A DNA stretch of 64,000 bases. It comes from GCA-003244245 sp050699875. Its GTDB lineage: Bacteria; Actinomycetota; Actinomycetes; Mycobacteriales; Pseudonocardiaceae. Numbering within the stretch: the stretch's first letter is position 1; each line of letters opens with the position of its first letter. Under the pieces are notes generated by a model that saw only the letters and a list, made by a program, of their open reading frames with translations, did no database searches and was not told where the DNA came from. The position numbers were made by a program, and so were the translations under genes. The stretch lies in assembly GCA_050699875.1 (NCBI GenBank), contig JBOHFX010000034.1, positions 3,815-67,814 on the forward strand, written 5' to 3'. Below, one piece after another: positions 46,539 to 54,288 of the stretch.

Positions 46539-47109
46539 GCGCCGAGCCGTGAAGCCGGCCGACCTGGTCGCTGCTCGGCACCGGACGATCCCCGACGTGC
46601 TGCCCGGGCGGGAGGATCCGCCGCTGCGGGTGCTGTTCTGCGGGATCAATCCCGGTCTTGTCTCCGCTGCCACCGGGTACCACTTCGCCCGGCCAGGCAA
46701 CCGGTTCTGGCCGGTACTGCACGGCGCCGGCTTCACCCCACGCCGCTTGCGGCCCGACGAGCAGCATCTGTTACCTGCGCTCGGGTTGGGCATCACCAAC
46801 ATCGCGGCCCGGGCCACCGCCCGGGCCGACGAGCTGAGCGTGGCGGAGCTGTTGGCCGGGGGTGAGCGGCTCCGCTCACTCGTGCAGCTTCGGCGGCCGG
46901 CTGCCTTGGGAGTCGTCGGGATCACCGCCTACCGGGTGGCCTTCGCCACGCCGCGGGCCGCCGTCGGACGCCAGCCCGACTTGGACACGACGCTGGTGTG
47001 GGCGCTACCCAACCCGAGCGGGCTCAACGCGCACTGGTCCCTGGCGGCAATGGTGGCCGAGTTCGCCCGCTTCCGGCTGGCCGCTACCGCGCCGTCGCGG
47101 GATGCTTGA
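46528..47109 (+). CDS. mug: G/U mismatch-specific DNA glycosylase (Mug/TDG)
   Basis: A 193-residue DNA-repair glycosylase of the UDG superfamily family 2, excising U (and related bases) opposite G. Motif 1 is LFCGINPGLVSAATGYHFAR (catalytic-site Asn in GINPG). Motif 2 is LPNPSGLNAHWS, which wedges the helix and contacts the widowed G. The start overlaps the preceding transporter gene, suggesting co-translation. Length is typical of actinobacterial members. Confidence 0.9.
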   Translation: MAGERRAVKPADLVAARHRTIPDVLPGREDPPLRVLFCGINPGLVSAATGYHFARPGNRFWPVLHGAGFTPRRLRPDEQHLLPALGLGITNIAARATARADELSVAELLAGGERLRSLVQLRRPAALGVVGITAYRVAFATPRAAVGRQPDLDTTLVWALPNPSGLNAHWSLAAMVAEFARFRLAATAPSRDA

Positions 47110-47112
47110 CCG

Positions 47113-47616
47113 GTGACCGTGACCGAAGGTGAGCGCGCCGAACTGGCCCAGCGCCGGGACCTGATCCGCACCGAGCTGATGCCGGCCCGGCAGGACCGAC
47201 CGGCCAGTAGCGCGCGCGGCATCCACCACACCGCGTTGATCTCCTCCGACGTGCGGCGAACCGTCGAGTTCTACCAGGGCTTGCTCGGCTTCCCGCTGAT
47301 CGACATGTTCGAGAACCGGGACCTGCCGGGCTCCACCCACTTCTTCTTCGACGTCGGCAACGGCAACACCGTCGCCTTCTTCGATTTGCCCGGCGTGGAC
47401 ATCGGCCCCTATGCCGAGGTGCTCGGCGGGCTGCACCACCTGGCGATCTCAATGGAGCCACAACATTGGCAGGAGATCCGGGATCGGATGGACGCCGAGG
47501 GGATCGAGTACCAGCTGGAGAGCGGGTCGTCGATCTACTTCCGGGACCCGGACGGCGCGCGGGTGGAGCTGATCGCCGACCCGCTCGGCGAGATGTACGG
47601 GCGCAGCGTGTTCTAG
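47113..47616 (+). CDS. VOC-family (glyoxalase/dioxygenase-like) protein
   Basis: A 167-residue vicinal-oxygen-chelate protein with one pair of beta-alpha-beta-beta-beta modules. Likely metal ligands are His in SARGIHHTALISSD, His in VLGGLHHLAISM and Glu in RDPDGARVELIADPLG. The N-terminal 30 residues (TVTEGERAELAQRRDLIRTE) are a helical lead. The reaction is unknown (lyase, dioxygenase or resistance protein are all possible). It starts at GTG 47113, four bases after the glycosylase stop, so it is probably the last gene of the transporter-mug-VOC operon. Confidence 0.85.
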   Translation: MTVTEGERAELAQRRDLIRTELMPARQDRPASSARGIHHTALISSDVRRTVEFYQGLLGFPLIDMFENRDLPGSTHFFFDVGNGNTVAFFDLPGVDIGPYAEVLGGLHHLAISMEPQHWQEIRDRMDAEGIEYQLESGSSIYFRDPDGARVELIADPLGEMYGRSVF

Positions 47617-47742
47617 ACCCGGCTGTTTGGGGTGGCCCTGTCCGATCCGTTCAAGACCGTGGCTTGGGCGCGGCTGCCCTGCATCCGACGCCCCTGTTCC
47701 CGACCTTCGCCGGGTGTGCCTCCCTCGACACCGACTACGTTT

Positions 47743-48462
47743 TCAGGCGCTGTGGTACTGCGCGAGCGGGGTGGCTGCGGCGTCGTAGCGGTCCAGCACG
47801 ACATCGGCCACCGCCGAGTCAGCGCCCAGCGGTTCCGCCACCACAATGCCAGGGTGGGCAGCCAGCGCCGCGGCGCGAACCCGCTCGGGCAGCAAGCCCG
47901 GCGCCACGAACCACGATGCTAACGCCACCCGACATGCCCCGCCGGCAACCAGCCCGGCCAGCGCCACTCCCACCGTCGGGGACGTGGCCGCGGCGAACGC
48001 GGGCACCGCCCAACCCGCGGCGACCTCGGCCACTGCGGCGTTGGCCCGCGGGTCCGACGAGCCGGCGGCGGCCAGCACGACGGCTTCCGCGGCTGCCCCA
48101 CCTGCCTCGGACACCCGCCGCCGCGCCAGCGCCGTCAGCCGCTCATCGGGTCCGAGCACGTCAGCGGTGCGCAGCTCAAATGCGGGGTGTCGAAGCCGGG
48201 CACGGGCCAGCGCGCCGGGCACATCGACCCGCGCGTGATACGCCCACCCGAGCAATAGCGGCACCACGACTGCCCGCTGGTGACCAGCACCGGCCAGCCC
48301 GGCCAGCACGTCGGGCAGTCGCGGCGCGGACAGGTCCAGAAAAGCCAGCCGCACCTCCAGGTCAGGGCGGCGGACCCGCACCATCTCCACCAGCTCGGTG
48401 ACCACCGCGGCCGAGCGGGGATCGCGGCTGCCGTGTGCTACGGCCACCAGCGCTGGGCTCAT
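47743..48462 (-). CDS. Sirohydrochlorin chelatase, CbiX/SirB family
   Basis: A 239-residue chelatase expected to insert Fe2+ (or Co2+) into sirohydrochlorin. It has two homologous CbiX halves, opening with ALVAVAHGSRDPRSAAVVTE (metal-binding His), then VVVPLLLGWAYHARVDVPGA with the second His, and a more degenerate second half (VVLAAAGSSDPRANAAV). As the last gene of the sulfate-assimilation operon it would supply siroheme for the sulfite reductase at the operon head. ATG overlaps the permease stop by 4 bp. Confidence 0.9.
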   Translation of the reverse strand: MSPALVAVAHGSRDPRSAAVVTELVEMVRVRRPDLEVRLAFLDLSAPRLPDVLAGLAGAGHQRAVVVPLLLGWAYHARVDVPGALARARLRHPAFELRTADVLGPDERLTALARRRVSEAGGAAAEAVVLAAAGSSDPRANAAVAEVAAGWAVPAFAAATSPTVGVALAGLVAGGACRVALASWFVAPGLLPERVRAAALAAHPGIVVAEPLGADSAVADVVLDRYDAAATPLAQYHSA

Positions 48463-49361
48463 GTCGCTAGGCCCAATCCCCGCGTGCGCAGCACCCGGCG
48501 CTCAGCCGGGCGGAACACCAGCAGCTCAATCCCGACCCCCACCGCGAAGATGAGCCCGATCGCGGCGATCACCATCGGCATGTCGTTGAGCGACTGCCCG
48601 TTGTGCAGGAACTGCCCGAGACCCAACCCCAGCGCCGGCGAGCTGGCGATAATCTCTGCTGCCATCAGTGAACGCCACGAGAACGCCCAGCCCTGCTTGC
48701 ACCCTGCGAGGTAGCCGGGCAGCGCCGCGGGCAGCAGGATGTGCCGTGCGGTCTGCCAGCGCCCGGCGCCCATCGCTATCCCGACCCGGGGCAACAGCGG
48801 CGGGATCGCCTCGATCCCGGCGATCAGTCCATTGGCGATGGACGGCACTGCCCCCATGAGCACCACGAAGTAGATCGACGCATCGGTGAGTCCGAACCAC
48901 AGCACCGCAGCCGGCACCCACGCCACCGATGGCAGGCTCTGCAGCCCGGTCAGCAGCGGGCCGATCGCCGAGCGCACTACCGGCACCTTGGCCACTACCA
49001 GCCCCAGCGGGGTGGCGACCAGGACCGCGGCGGTGAACCCGAGCACCGCGCGGTGCACCGAGGTCCACAGGATCGACAGCGCCTGGCCATTGCGCACCTG
49101 CGCCCAGATCTGATCGCCAACCGCCAGCGGTGCCGGGACCTTGTATTCAGGGAACACCGCCGACGCCCACAACCCCTGCCAGGCCGCAATGAACGCCACC
49201 AGCGCGATCAGTGGCGGCCCCAAGGTGGAGACGGCCCGTCGCCACCGCGGCCGGGCCGCCAGTGTCGGCGTGTCCAGCGCGTCCAGCCCAGCGCCGACCA
49301 GCGCGGCGTCGACCCGCTCGTCATCGGCCCGCGCGGTAGGTGCCAGGTCAGGCCCGGGCAT
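48459..49361 (-). CDS. ABC transporter permease (SsuC/TauC-like)
   Basis: A 300-residue inner-membrane permease with about six TM segments and the EAA-loop typical of nitrate/sulfonate/taurine importers (GIAMGAGRWQTARHILLPAA). The start at ATG 49361 (MPGPDLAPTA) overlaps the ATPase stop by 14 bp; an upstream ATG at 49412 would overlap more and lacks support. It forms one importer with the next two genes; in this operon the cargo is probably sulfate or an organosulfonate. Confidence 0.88.
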   Translation of the reverse strand: MPGPDLAPTARADDERVDAALVGAGLDALDTPTLAARPRWRRAVSTLGPPLIALVAFIAAWQGLWASAVFPEYKVPAPLAVGDQIWAQVRNGQALSILWTSVHRAVLGFTAAVLVATPLGLVVAKVPVVRSAIGPLLTGLQSLPSVAWVPAAVLWFGLTDASIYFVVLMGAVPSIANGLIAGIEAIPPLLPRVGIAMGAGRWQTARHILLPAALPGYLAGCKQGWAFSWRSLMAAEIIASSPALGLGLGQFLHNGQSLNDMPMVIAAIGLIFAVGVGIELLVFRPAERRVLRTRGLGLAT

Positions 49362-50133
49362 GGGTGGAGATCGTCTCTCGTAGCTGCCCGGTGATCTCTG
49401 CGGCGAGCGCATCCAGATCCGCGCCTGGGGTGCGCCACGAACCGACCACCCGGCCCGGACGGGAGGACAGCAACAGCACCCGCTGGGCCAGCCGTACCGC
49501 CTCCCGGACGTCGTGGGTGACGAATAGCACGGCGGTGCCGGTGGCGCGCCACACCCGCAGCAGCTCGGCTTGGAGCACGTCGCGGGTGATCGCGTCCAGC
49601 GCCCCGAATGGCTCGTCCATCAGCAGCAGCCCCGAGCCGGCACCGTCCCGACCGTCGAGGCTTGCGGCCAGCGCCCGGGCGAGCGCAACCCGCTGGCGCA
49701 TTCCGCCGGACAGTTCGTGTGGCCGCTTGCCGGCTGCCCCACCCAGCCGGACCAGGTCCAGCAGCCGCTCGACGCGCTTCTGACGCTCGGCGCGGCCCAT
49801 CCCGGCGAACCGCAGTGGCAGCTCGACATTGCGTCCGGCGGTCAACCACGGCAACAGCGCGGCGTCCTGGAACATCACCGCGGGCCGGGAGCTGGCCGTC
49901 ACCACCTGGCCCGTGCTGGGCTGGTCGAGCCCTGCAGCAATGTTGAGCAGCGTGGACTTGCCGCAGCCCGACGCACCGAGCAGGCAGACGAACTCGCCGG
50001 GCGCCACCTGCAAGTCGACGGCCTCCAGCGCGGTGACCGCGTCCCGACCCCGGCCGAACACCTTAGACACGCCCGACATCTGGACCGCTGGTGCGGCCGT
50101 GACCAGCTGGGGGCGCTCGAGGATCGCGGTCAT
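49348..50133 (-). CDS. ABC transporter ATP-binding protein (SsuB/TauB-like)
   Basis: A 261-residue importer ATPase. Walker A is LLGASGCGKSTLLNIAAG, Q-loop VMFQDAALLPW, signature ELSGGMRQRVALARALA, Walker B LLLMDEPFGALDA, with the switch histidine in VLFVTHDVREAV. All catalytic elements are intact. ATG 50133 lies one base beyond the binding-protein stop. Drives the permease encoded downstream. Confidence 0.93.
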   Translation of the reverse strand: MTAILERPQLVTAAPAVQMSGVSKVFGRGRDAVTALEAVDLQVAPGEFVCLLGASGCGKSTLLNIAAGLDQPSTGQVVTASSRPAVMFQDAALLPWLTAGRNVELPLRFAGMGRAERQKRVERLLDLVRLGGAAGKRPHELSGGMRQRVALARALAASLDGRDGAGSGLLLMDEPFGALDAITRDVLQAELLRVWRATGTAVLFVTHDVREAVRLAQRVLLLSSRPGRVVGSWRTPGADLDALAAEITGQLRETISTHARA

Positions 50134-50134
50134 C

Positions 50135-51199
50135 TCATCTCCTGTCCAGACCGGCGGCGTCGACCGGGGGCCGGCCGGCTGCGGTAAGGACCGCGTTGAG
50201 CGGTCCGAGGTCGACGAACCCGTGCAGATCCGGCGCCGAGGTGGCCACGCCCGCGGTGACGGCGTCGGTGGCCAGCCGGGGGAACCCGGCGGCAAGCGGA
50301 TCGGAGGTGATCGTGATGTTGCTCCAGGCGCGGTCGAGCACGGGATGCGCGAGCGGCTTGCCGGCGGCCTTGCCCAGCGCGGAGTTAGCCGCGGTCTTGG
50401 CACCGGCGGGGTGGGCTCGGGCGTAGTCCTCGACCTGCAGCAGGCCCCGCAGCAGTGCGGCCACGGTCTGCGGATGCTGCTGCAGGTATTGGGTACGGAC
50501 GATGAGCACCGTGGTGGGGAAGCGCCCGTCGGGCCACAGCGCCGCCTCGTCGACGAGCACGTGCGCTCCGGCCTCCAGCACCAGCCGGGACGCGTAGGGC
50601 TCAGGCAGCCACCCGCCGTCGAGCTGCCCGGTGCGGTAGGCGTTCACCGCTTGGGCGTTGTCGATGTTGACCACCTGCACCGCGCCGGACCCGGTGCCGG
50701 TCGGCAGCCGCTGGCCGGCCAGCCAGGTCTTGAGCGCGATGTCCTGGGTGTTCGCCAGCTGCGGGGTGGCGATCCGGCGCCCGGCCAGCTGCCCCGGTGC
50801 GGTGATCTCAGGCCGGACGACGAGCTGGACGCCGCCGGAGGCCACCCCGGCGACCAGCCGCACCACGTCGCCGCCTGACTTGCTGAACGCGCTGATCGCC
50901 GGGCCTGGGCCGATGAACGCGGCGTCCAGCGAGCCACCGAGCAGCGCATTCACTTCGTCGGGACCGGCGTTGAACGTCTGGGCGGACAGGGCCGTGGTGC
51001 CGAGTTGTTCGGCGAGCAAGCCCCGCTCGACGCCGATGAGCGCCGCGGCGTGGGTGACGTTGGGCAGGTAGCCGAGCCGCAGCTCGGCAGCCGGTCCCTG
51101 GCCGGTGATCGGTGCCTCGCCGGTCTGCCGTCGAGCACAGCCGGTGAGCAAGCCGAGGATGACGAGCACGGCGGCGACGACGACCAGTAGGCGGCCCAC
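50135..51199 (-). CDS. ABC transporter substrate-binding lipoprotein (SsuA-like)
   Basis: A 354-residue lipoprotein with signal sequence RLLVVVAAVLVILGLLTGCA (lipobox LLTGC). The mature part is a periplasmic-binding-protein type 2 fold of the NMT1/SsuA group: LRLGYLPNVTHAAALIGVER, GGSLDAAFIGPGPAISAFSK, GQLDGGWLPEPYASRLVLEA. The ligand class is nitrate/taurine/sulfonate; position inside a sulfate-reduction operon favours a sulfur source. GTG start, two bases after the cysN stop. Confidence 0.9.
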   Translation of the reverse strand: MGRLLVVVAAVLVILGLLTGCARRQTGEAPITGQGPAAELRLGYLPNVTHAAALIGVERGLLAEQLGTTALSAQTFNAGPDEVNALLGGSLDAAFIGPGPAISAFSKSGGDVVRLVAGVASGGVQLVVRPEITAPGQLAGRRIATPQLANTQDIALKTWLAGQRLPTGTGSGAVQVVNIDNAQAVNAYRTGQLDGGWLPEPYASRLVLEAGAHVLVDEAALWPDGRFPTTVLIVRTQYLQQHPQTVAALLRGLLQVEDYARAHPAGAKTAANSALGKAAGKPLAHPVLDRAWSNITITSDPLAAGFPRLATDAVTAGVATSAPDLHGFVDLGPLNAVLTAAGRPPVDAAGLDRR

Positions 51200-51201
51200 G
51201 G

Positions 51202-52488
51202 TCAGTCACTCGCAGGGAGGGGATCCGGGGACAGGAGATCGCGGCCGATCAGGCCGGCAGCCAGTGTCACGCCATCGGCGGGGTCGATGACGAGGAACGC
51301 CCCGGTGGCGTGTGCGGCGGCGTAGTCATCCACCGGTAGCGGCTCCGCGGTGCGCAGGCTGACCTGGCCGATGTCGTTGATCACAAGCGAGTCGGCAGGC
51401 TCGGTGCCGAGGGTGTCGGTGTCCAGCCGGCAATCCAGCGTGGTGACGATACCTTGGGTGGTGCGGGTGCCGTGCTTGACGAGCACCCGGGCGCCGGCCC
51501 GCAGGGGGCGCTCGGCCAGCCAGCACAGTGTGGTGTCGAGCTCAGTGGCGAGCTGGGGAGGTGTGGCGGCCGAGGCGATGAGGTCGCCGCGGGAGACGTC
51601 GAGATCATCAGCGAGCAGCAGGGTGACGCTGCGGCCGGTGCCGGCGCGGTCCAGCGGACCGTCGGCGGTGTCGACCCGCACCACCCGGCTGCGGTGCCCA
51701 CCGGGCAGCACGATGACCTCGTCACCGGGCGCCACCGTCCCGGCGGCGACCTGGCCGGCGTAGCCGCGGTAATCGGCATGTTCCGGAGTGCGCGGGCGGA
51801 TGACGTACTGCACCGGGAAGCGCAGCCCGGTGCGGTCCGGCTCGGCGACCACCGGCACGGTCTCCAGGTGCTCCAGCAGCGTCGGGCCGGTGTACCAGGG
51901 GGTCCGCTGCGAGCGGCCGACGACGTTGTCTCCGAGCAGCGCCGACACCGGGATCGTCAGCACCGCGCCGTCCGTCCAGCCAAGCGCTCCGGTCAGCGCC
52001 GCGAACTCCTTGGCGATCACGGTGTGCACCACCTCGTCGAAGTCCACCAGGTCGATCTTGTTGACAGCCAGCACCAGCTGCGGCACGCCGAGCAGTGCGA
52101 GCACCGCGGCGTGCCGGCGGGTCTGCTCCACCACGCCGTTGCGGGCGTCGACGAGCAGCACCGCGAGTGTCGCGGTGGACGCGCCGGTGACGGTGTTGCG
52201 GGTGTACTGCACGTGCCCGGGGGTGTCGGCGAGCACGAACGAGCGGTTGGGGGTGGCGAAGTAGCGGTAGGCGACGTCGATGGTGATGCCCTGCTCGCGC
52301 TCCGCGCGCAGGCCGTCGACCAGCAACGAGAGGTCCGGTGTGGACAGTCCACGGTCGACCGAGGCTCGGTGCACGGCCTCGATCTGGTCGGCCAGCACCG
52401 ACTTGGTGTCGTACAGCAGCCGGCCGACCAGGGTGGACTTCCCATCGTCCACGCTGCCGGCGGTCACCACCCGCAGGAGATCGGTCAT
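51202..52488 (-). CDS. cysN: Sulfate adenylyltransferase large subunit CysN
   Basis: A 428-residue regulatory GTPase of ATP sulfurylase; GTP hydrolysis drives APS formation by CysD. G1 is AGSVDDGKSTLVGRL, G3 LADTPGHVQYTRN, G4 LAVNKIDLVDF, followed by EF-Tu-like beta-barrel domains. There is no fused CysC kinase domain, so APS is not turned into PAPS here. ATG 52488 is chosen because upstream codons in the same frame lie within cysD; it follows the cysD stop by two bases. Confidence 0.95.
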   Translation of the reverse strand: MTDLLRVVTAGSVDDGKSTLVGRLLYDTKSVLADQIEAVHRASVDRGLSTPDLSLLVDGLRAEREQGITIDVAYRYFATPNRSFVLADTPGHVQYTRNTVTGASTATLAVLLVDARNGVVEQTRRHAAVLALLGVPQLVLAVNKIDLVDFDEVVHTVIAKEFAALTGALGWTDGAVLTIPVSALLGDNVVGRSQRTPWYTGPTLLEHLETVPVVAEPDRTGLRFPVQYVIRPRTPEHADYRGYAGQVAAGTVAPGDEVIVLPGGHRSRVVRVDTADGPLDRAGTGRSVTLLLADDLDVSRGDLIASAATPPQLATELDTTLCWLAERPLRAGARVLVKHGTRTTQGIVTTLDCRLDTDTLGTEPADSLVINDIGQVSLRTAEPLPVDDYAAAHATGAFLVIDPADGVTLAAGLIGRDLLSPDPLPASD

Positions 52489-52490
52489 CT

Positions 52491-53399
52491 CTAGAAGTAC
52501 CCCTCCCGCTTGCGGTCCTCCATCGCGGCGTCGGACAGGCGGTCGTCGGCCCGGGTGGCGCCACGCTCGGTGAGCCGGCTGGCCGCAACCTCGCTCAGCA
52601 CCTCGTCCACCGTGGATGCGCGCGACTCGACGGCGCCGGTGCACGAGCCGTCGCCCACCGTGCGGAAGCGGACCGTGCGGGTCTCGGCGACCTCCCCGCG
52701 GCGGGGGCCGCCCCACGGACCGGCCGTCAGCCACATCCCGTCGCGGCGGAACACCTCCCGGTCGTGCGCGTAGTAGATCGGCGGCAGCTCGATGCTCTCG
52801 CGCGCGACGTAGCGCCACACGTCCAACTCGGTCCAGTTGGACAGCGGGAAGACTCTGACGTGCCCGCCAGGGGAGTGCCGGCCGTTGTAGAGGTTCCACA
52901 GCTCGGGTTGCTGGCGGCGTGGCTCCCACTGGCCGAAGGCGTTACGGAGGCTGAAGATGCGTTCCTTGGCCCGGGCCCGTTCCTCGTCGCGGCGACCTCC
53001 GCCAAACACCGCGCCGAAACGATGCTCGACGATCGTGTCCAGCAGCGGCAGGGTCTGCAGGGGGTTGCGGGTGCCGTCAGGGCGCTCGATGAGCCGGCCG
53101 TCGTCGATCCAGTCCTGCACGTGGGCAATGACCAGGCGCAGCGCCTGCTGGGTGACGATCTGATCGCGGAACTCAAGTACCTCGTCGAAGTTGTGCCCGG
53201 TGTCCACGTGCAGCAGCGGGAACGGCACCGGCGCCGGCCAGAACGCCTTGCGGGCCAGGTGCAGCAGCACCGTGGAGTCCTTGCCGCCCGAGAACAGCAG
53301 CACCGGCCGGTCCAGCTCGCCGGCCACCTCCCGGATGATGTGGATCGCCTCGGACTCCAGTGCCGTCAGCCGGTCTAGCGCGATCGCGGGGGCGTTCAC
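52491..53399 (-). CDS. cysD: Sulfate adenylyltransferase small subunit CysD
   Basis: A 302-residue PP-loop enzyme that adenylates sulfate to APS with CysN. PP-loop: VLLFSGGKDSTVLLHLARKA; also LLHVDTGHNFDEVLEFRDQI and FPLSNWTELDVWRYVARESI. The C-terminal DDRLSDAAMEDRKREGYF is the family ending. The start is GTG 53399, whose GTGA overlaps the cysH stop by 4 bp; an open frame reaches 53438 but inside cysH. Confidence 0.95.
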   Translation of the reverse strand: MNAPAIALDRLTALESEAIHIIREVAGELDRPVLLFSGGKDSTVLLHLARKAFWPAPVPFPLLHVDTGHNFDEVLEFRDQIVTQQALRLVIAHVQDWIDDGRLIERPDGTRNPLQTLPLLDTIVEHRFGAVFGGGRRDEERARAKERIFSLRNAFGQWEPRRQQPELWNLYNGRHSPGGHVRVFPLSNWTELDVWRYVARESIELPPIYYAHDREVFRRDGMWLTAGPWGGPRRGEVAETRTVRFRTVGDGSCTGAVESRASTVDEVLSEVAASRLTERGATRADDRLSDAAMEDRKREGYF

Positions 53400-54124
53400 G
53401 TGTGCAGCCCGCACTCGGTCTTGGACTGACCCGCCCACCGGCCGCTGCGCGGGTCAGCGCCCGGCGCCGGCTTCGCGGTGCACGGGGCGCAGCCGATCGA
53501 CGGGTAGCCGGCGGCCACCAGCGGGTTGACCAGCACCCGGTGGGCGTCGATGTAGGCGGCCATGTCCTCGTCGCTCCACGCGGCGATCGGGTTGACCTTG
53601 ACCAGGCCGTGCCGGGAGTCCCAGCCCACCAGCGGCGTGCTCGCCCTGGTGGGAGCCTCCACCCGGCGCACGCCGGTCACCCAGGCGTCGTAGCCGGCCA
53701 GAGTGGCCTGCAGCGGGGCCACCTTGCGCAGCTGGCAGCAACGGTCCGGGTTGCGGCCGAACAGGTCCTGGCCGTAGGCAGCGTCCTGCTCGGCGACCGT
53801 CTGCTCGGGCAGCGCGTCGATGATCCGCACCGGGTAGGTGGCCGCGATCGCGTCCCGGGTGCCGATCGTCTCGGCGAAGTGGTATCCGGTCTCCAGGAAC
53901 AGCACGTCCACCCCCGGTCGCGCCCGGGTGACCAGGTCGATCAGCACGGCATCCTGCATGTTGGATGCGACGATGAAGCGGTCGCCGAAGGTCTGCGCCG
54001 TCCAGGCCAGCACCTCCTGGGCCGTCGCCTCGGCGAGCTCGTGCTGGGCCCGCAGTGCCAGCGCGCGCAGCGCCTCGGTTGTATCGCTTCGACCCTGCAA
54101 GCAGGTCTTAGGAGTCACGGTCAT
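53396..54124 (-). CDS. cysH: Adenylylsulfate (APS) reductase CysH, [4Fe-4S] type
   Basis: A 242-residue assimilatory reductase giving sulfite from APS with thioredoxin. The cysteine pairs DRCCQLRKVAPL and SIGCAPCTAKPAPG ligate a [4Fe-4S] cluster, the hallmark of APS rather than PAPS specificity. The catalytic Cys is in the C-terminal KTECGLHT. This fits the absence of an APS kinase in the operon. ATG 54124 overlaps the preceding small ORF's stop by 4 bp (ATGA). Confidence 0.95.
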   Translation of the reverse strand: MTVTPKTCLQGRSDTTEALRALALRAQHELAEATAQEVLAWTAQTFGDRFIVASNMQDAVLIDLVTRARPGVDVLFLETGYHFAETIGTRDAIAATYPVRIIDALPEQTVAEQDAAYGQDLFGRNPDRCCQLRKVAPLQATLAGYDAWVTGVRRVEAPTRASTPLVGWDSRHGLVKVNPIAAWSDEDMAAYIDAHRVLVNPLVAAGYPSIGCAPCTAKPAPGADPRSGRWAGQSKTECGLHT

Positions 54125-54288
54125 GCCCCGACCTCCTGAGTCGGCAGGACCCCGACGCCGATCAGCGTCACGGCGAAGGTCCGCAGGCAGTCGGCGCAGC
54201 GCCAGGCGCCATGGGGCTCGGGTACCGGGCGCAGGTCCTCCTCGCCGCAGTACGGGCAGTAAAAAGCGCTGGCGTGGGCGTCGCTCAC
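54121..54288 (-). CDS. 55-residue zinc-ribbon-like protein of the sulfite reductase operon
   Basis: A small ORF coupled on both sides: GTG 54288 overlaps the sulfite reductase stop (GTGA) and its TGA overlaps the cysH ATG. The protein reads SDAHASAFYCPYCGEEDLRP, then PHGAWRCADCLRTFAVTLIG, ending GVLPTQEVGA. Two CxxC knuckles (YCPYCG and RCADC) should bind one Zn or Fe. Such small cysteine proteins accompany sulfite reductase in many actinobacteria; the role is unknown, possibly maturation or electron transfer. Confidence 0.85.
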   Translation of the reverse strand: MSDAHASAFYCPYCGEEDLRPVPEPHGAWRCADCLRTFAVTLIGVGVLPTQEVGA

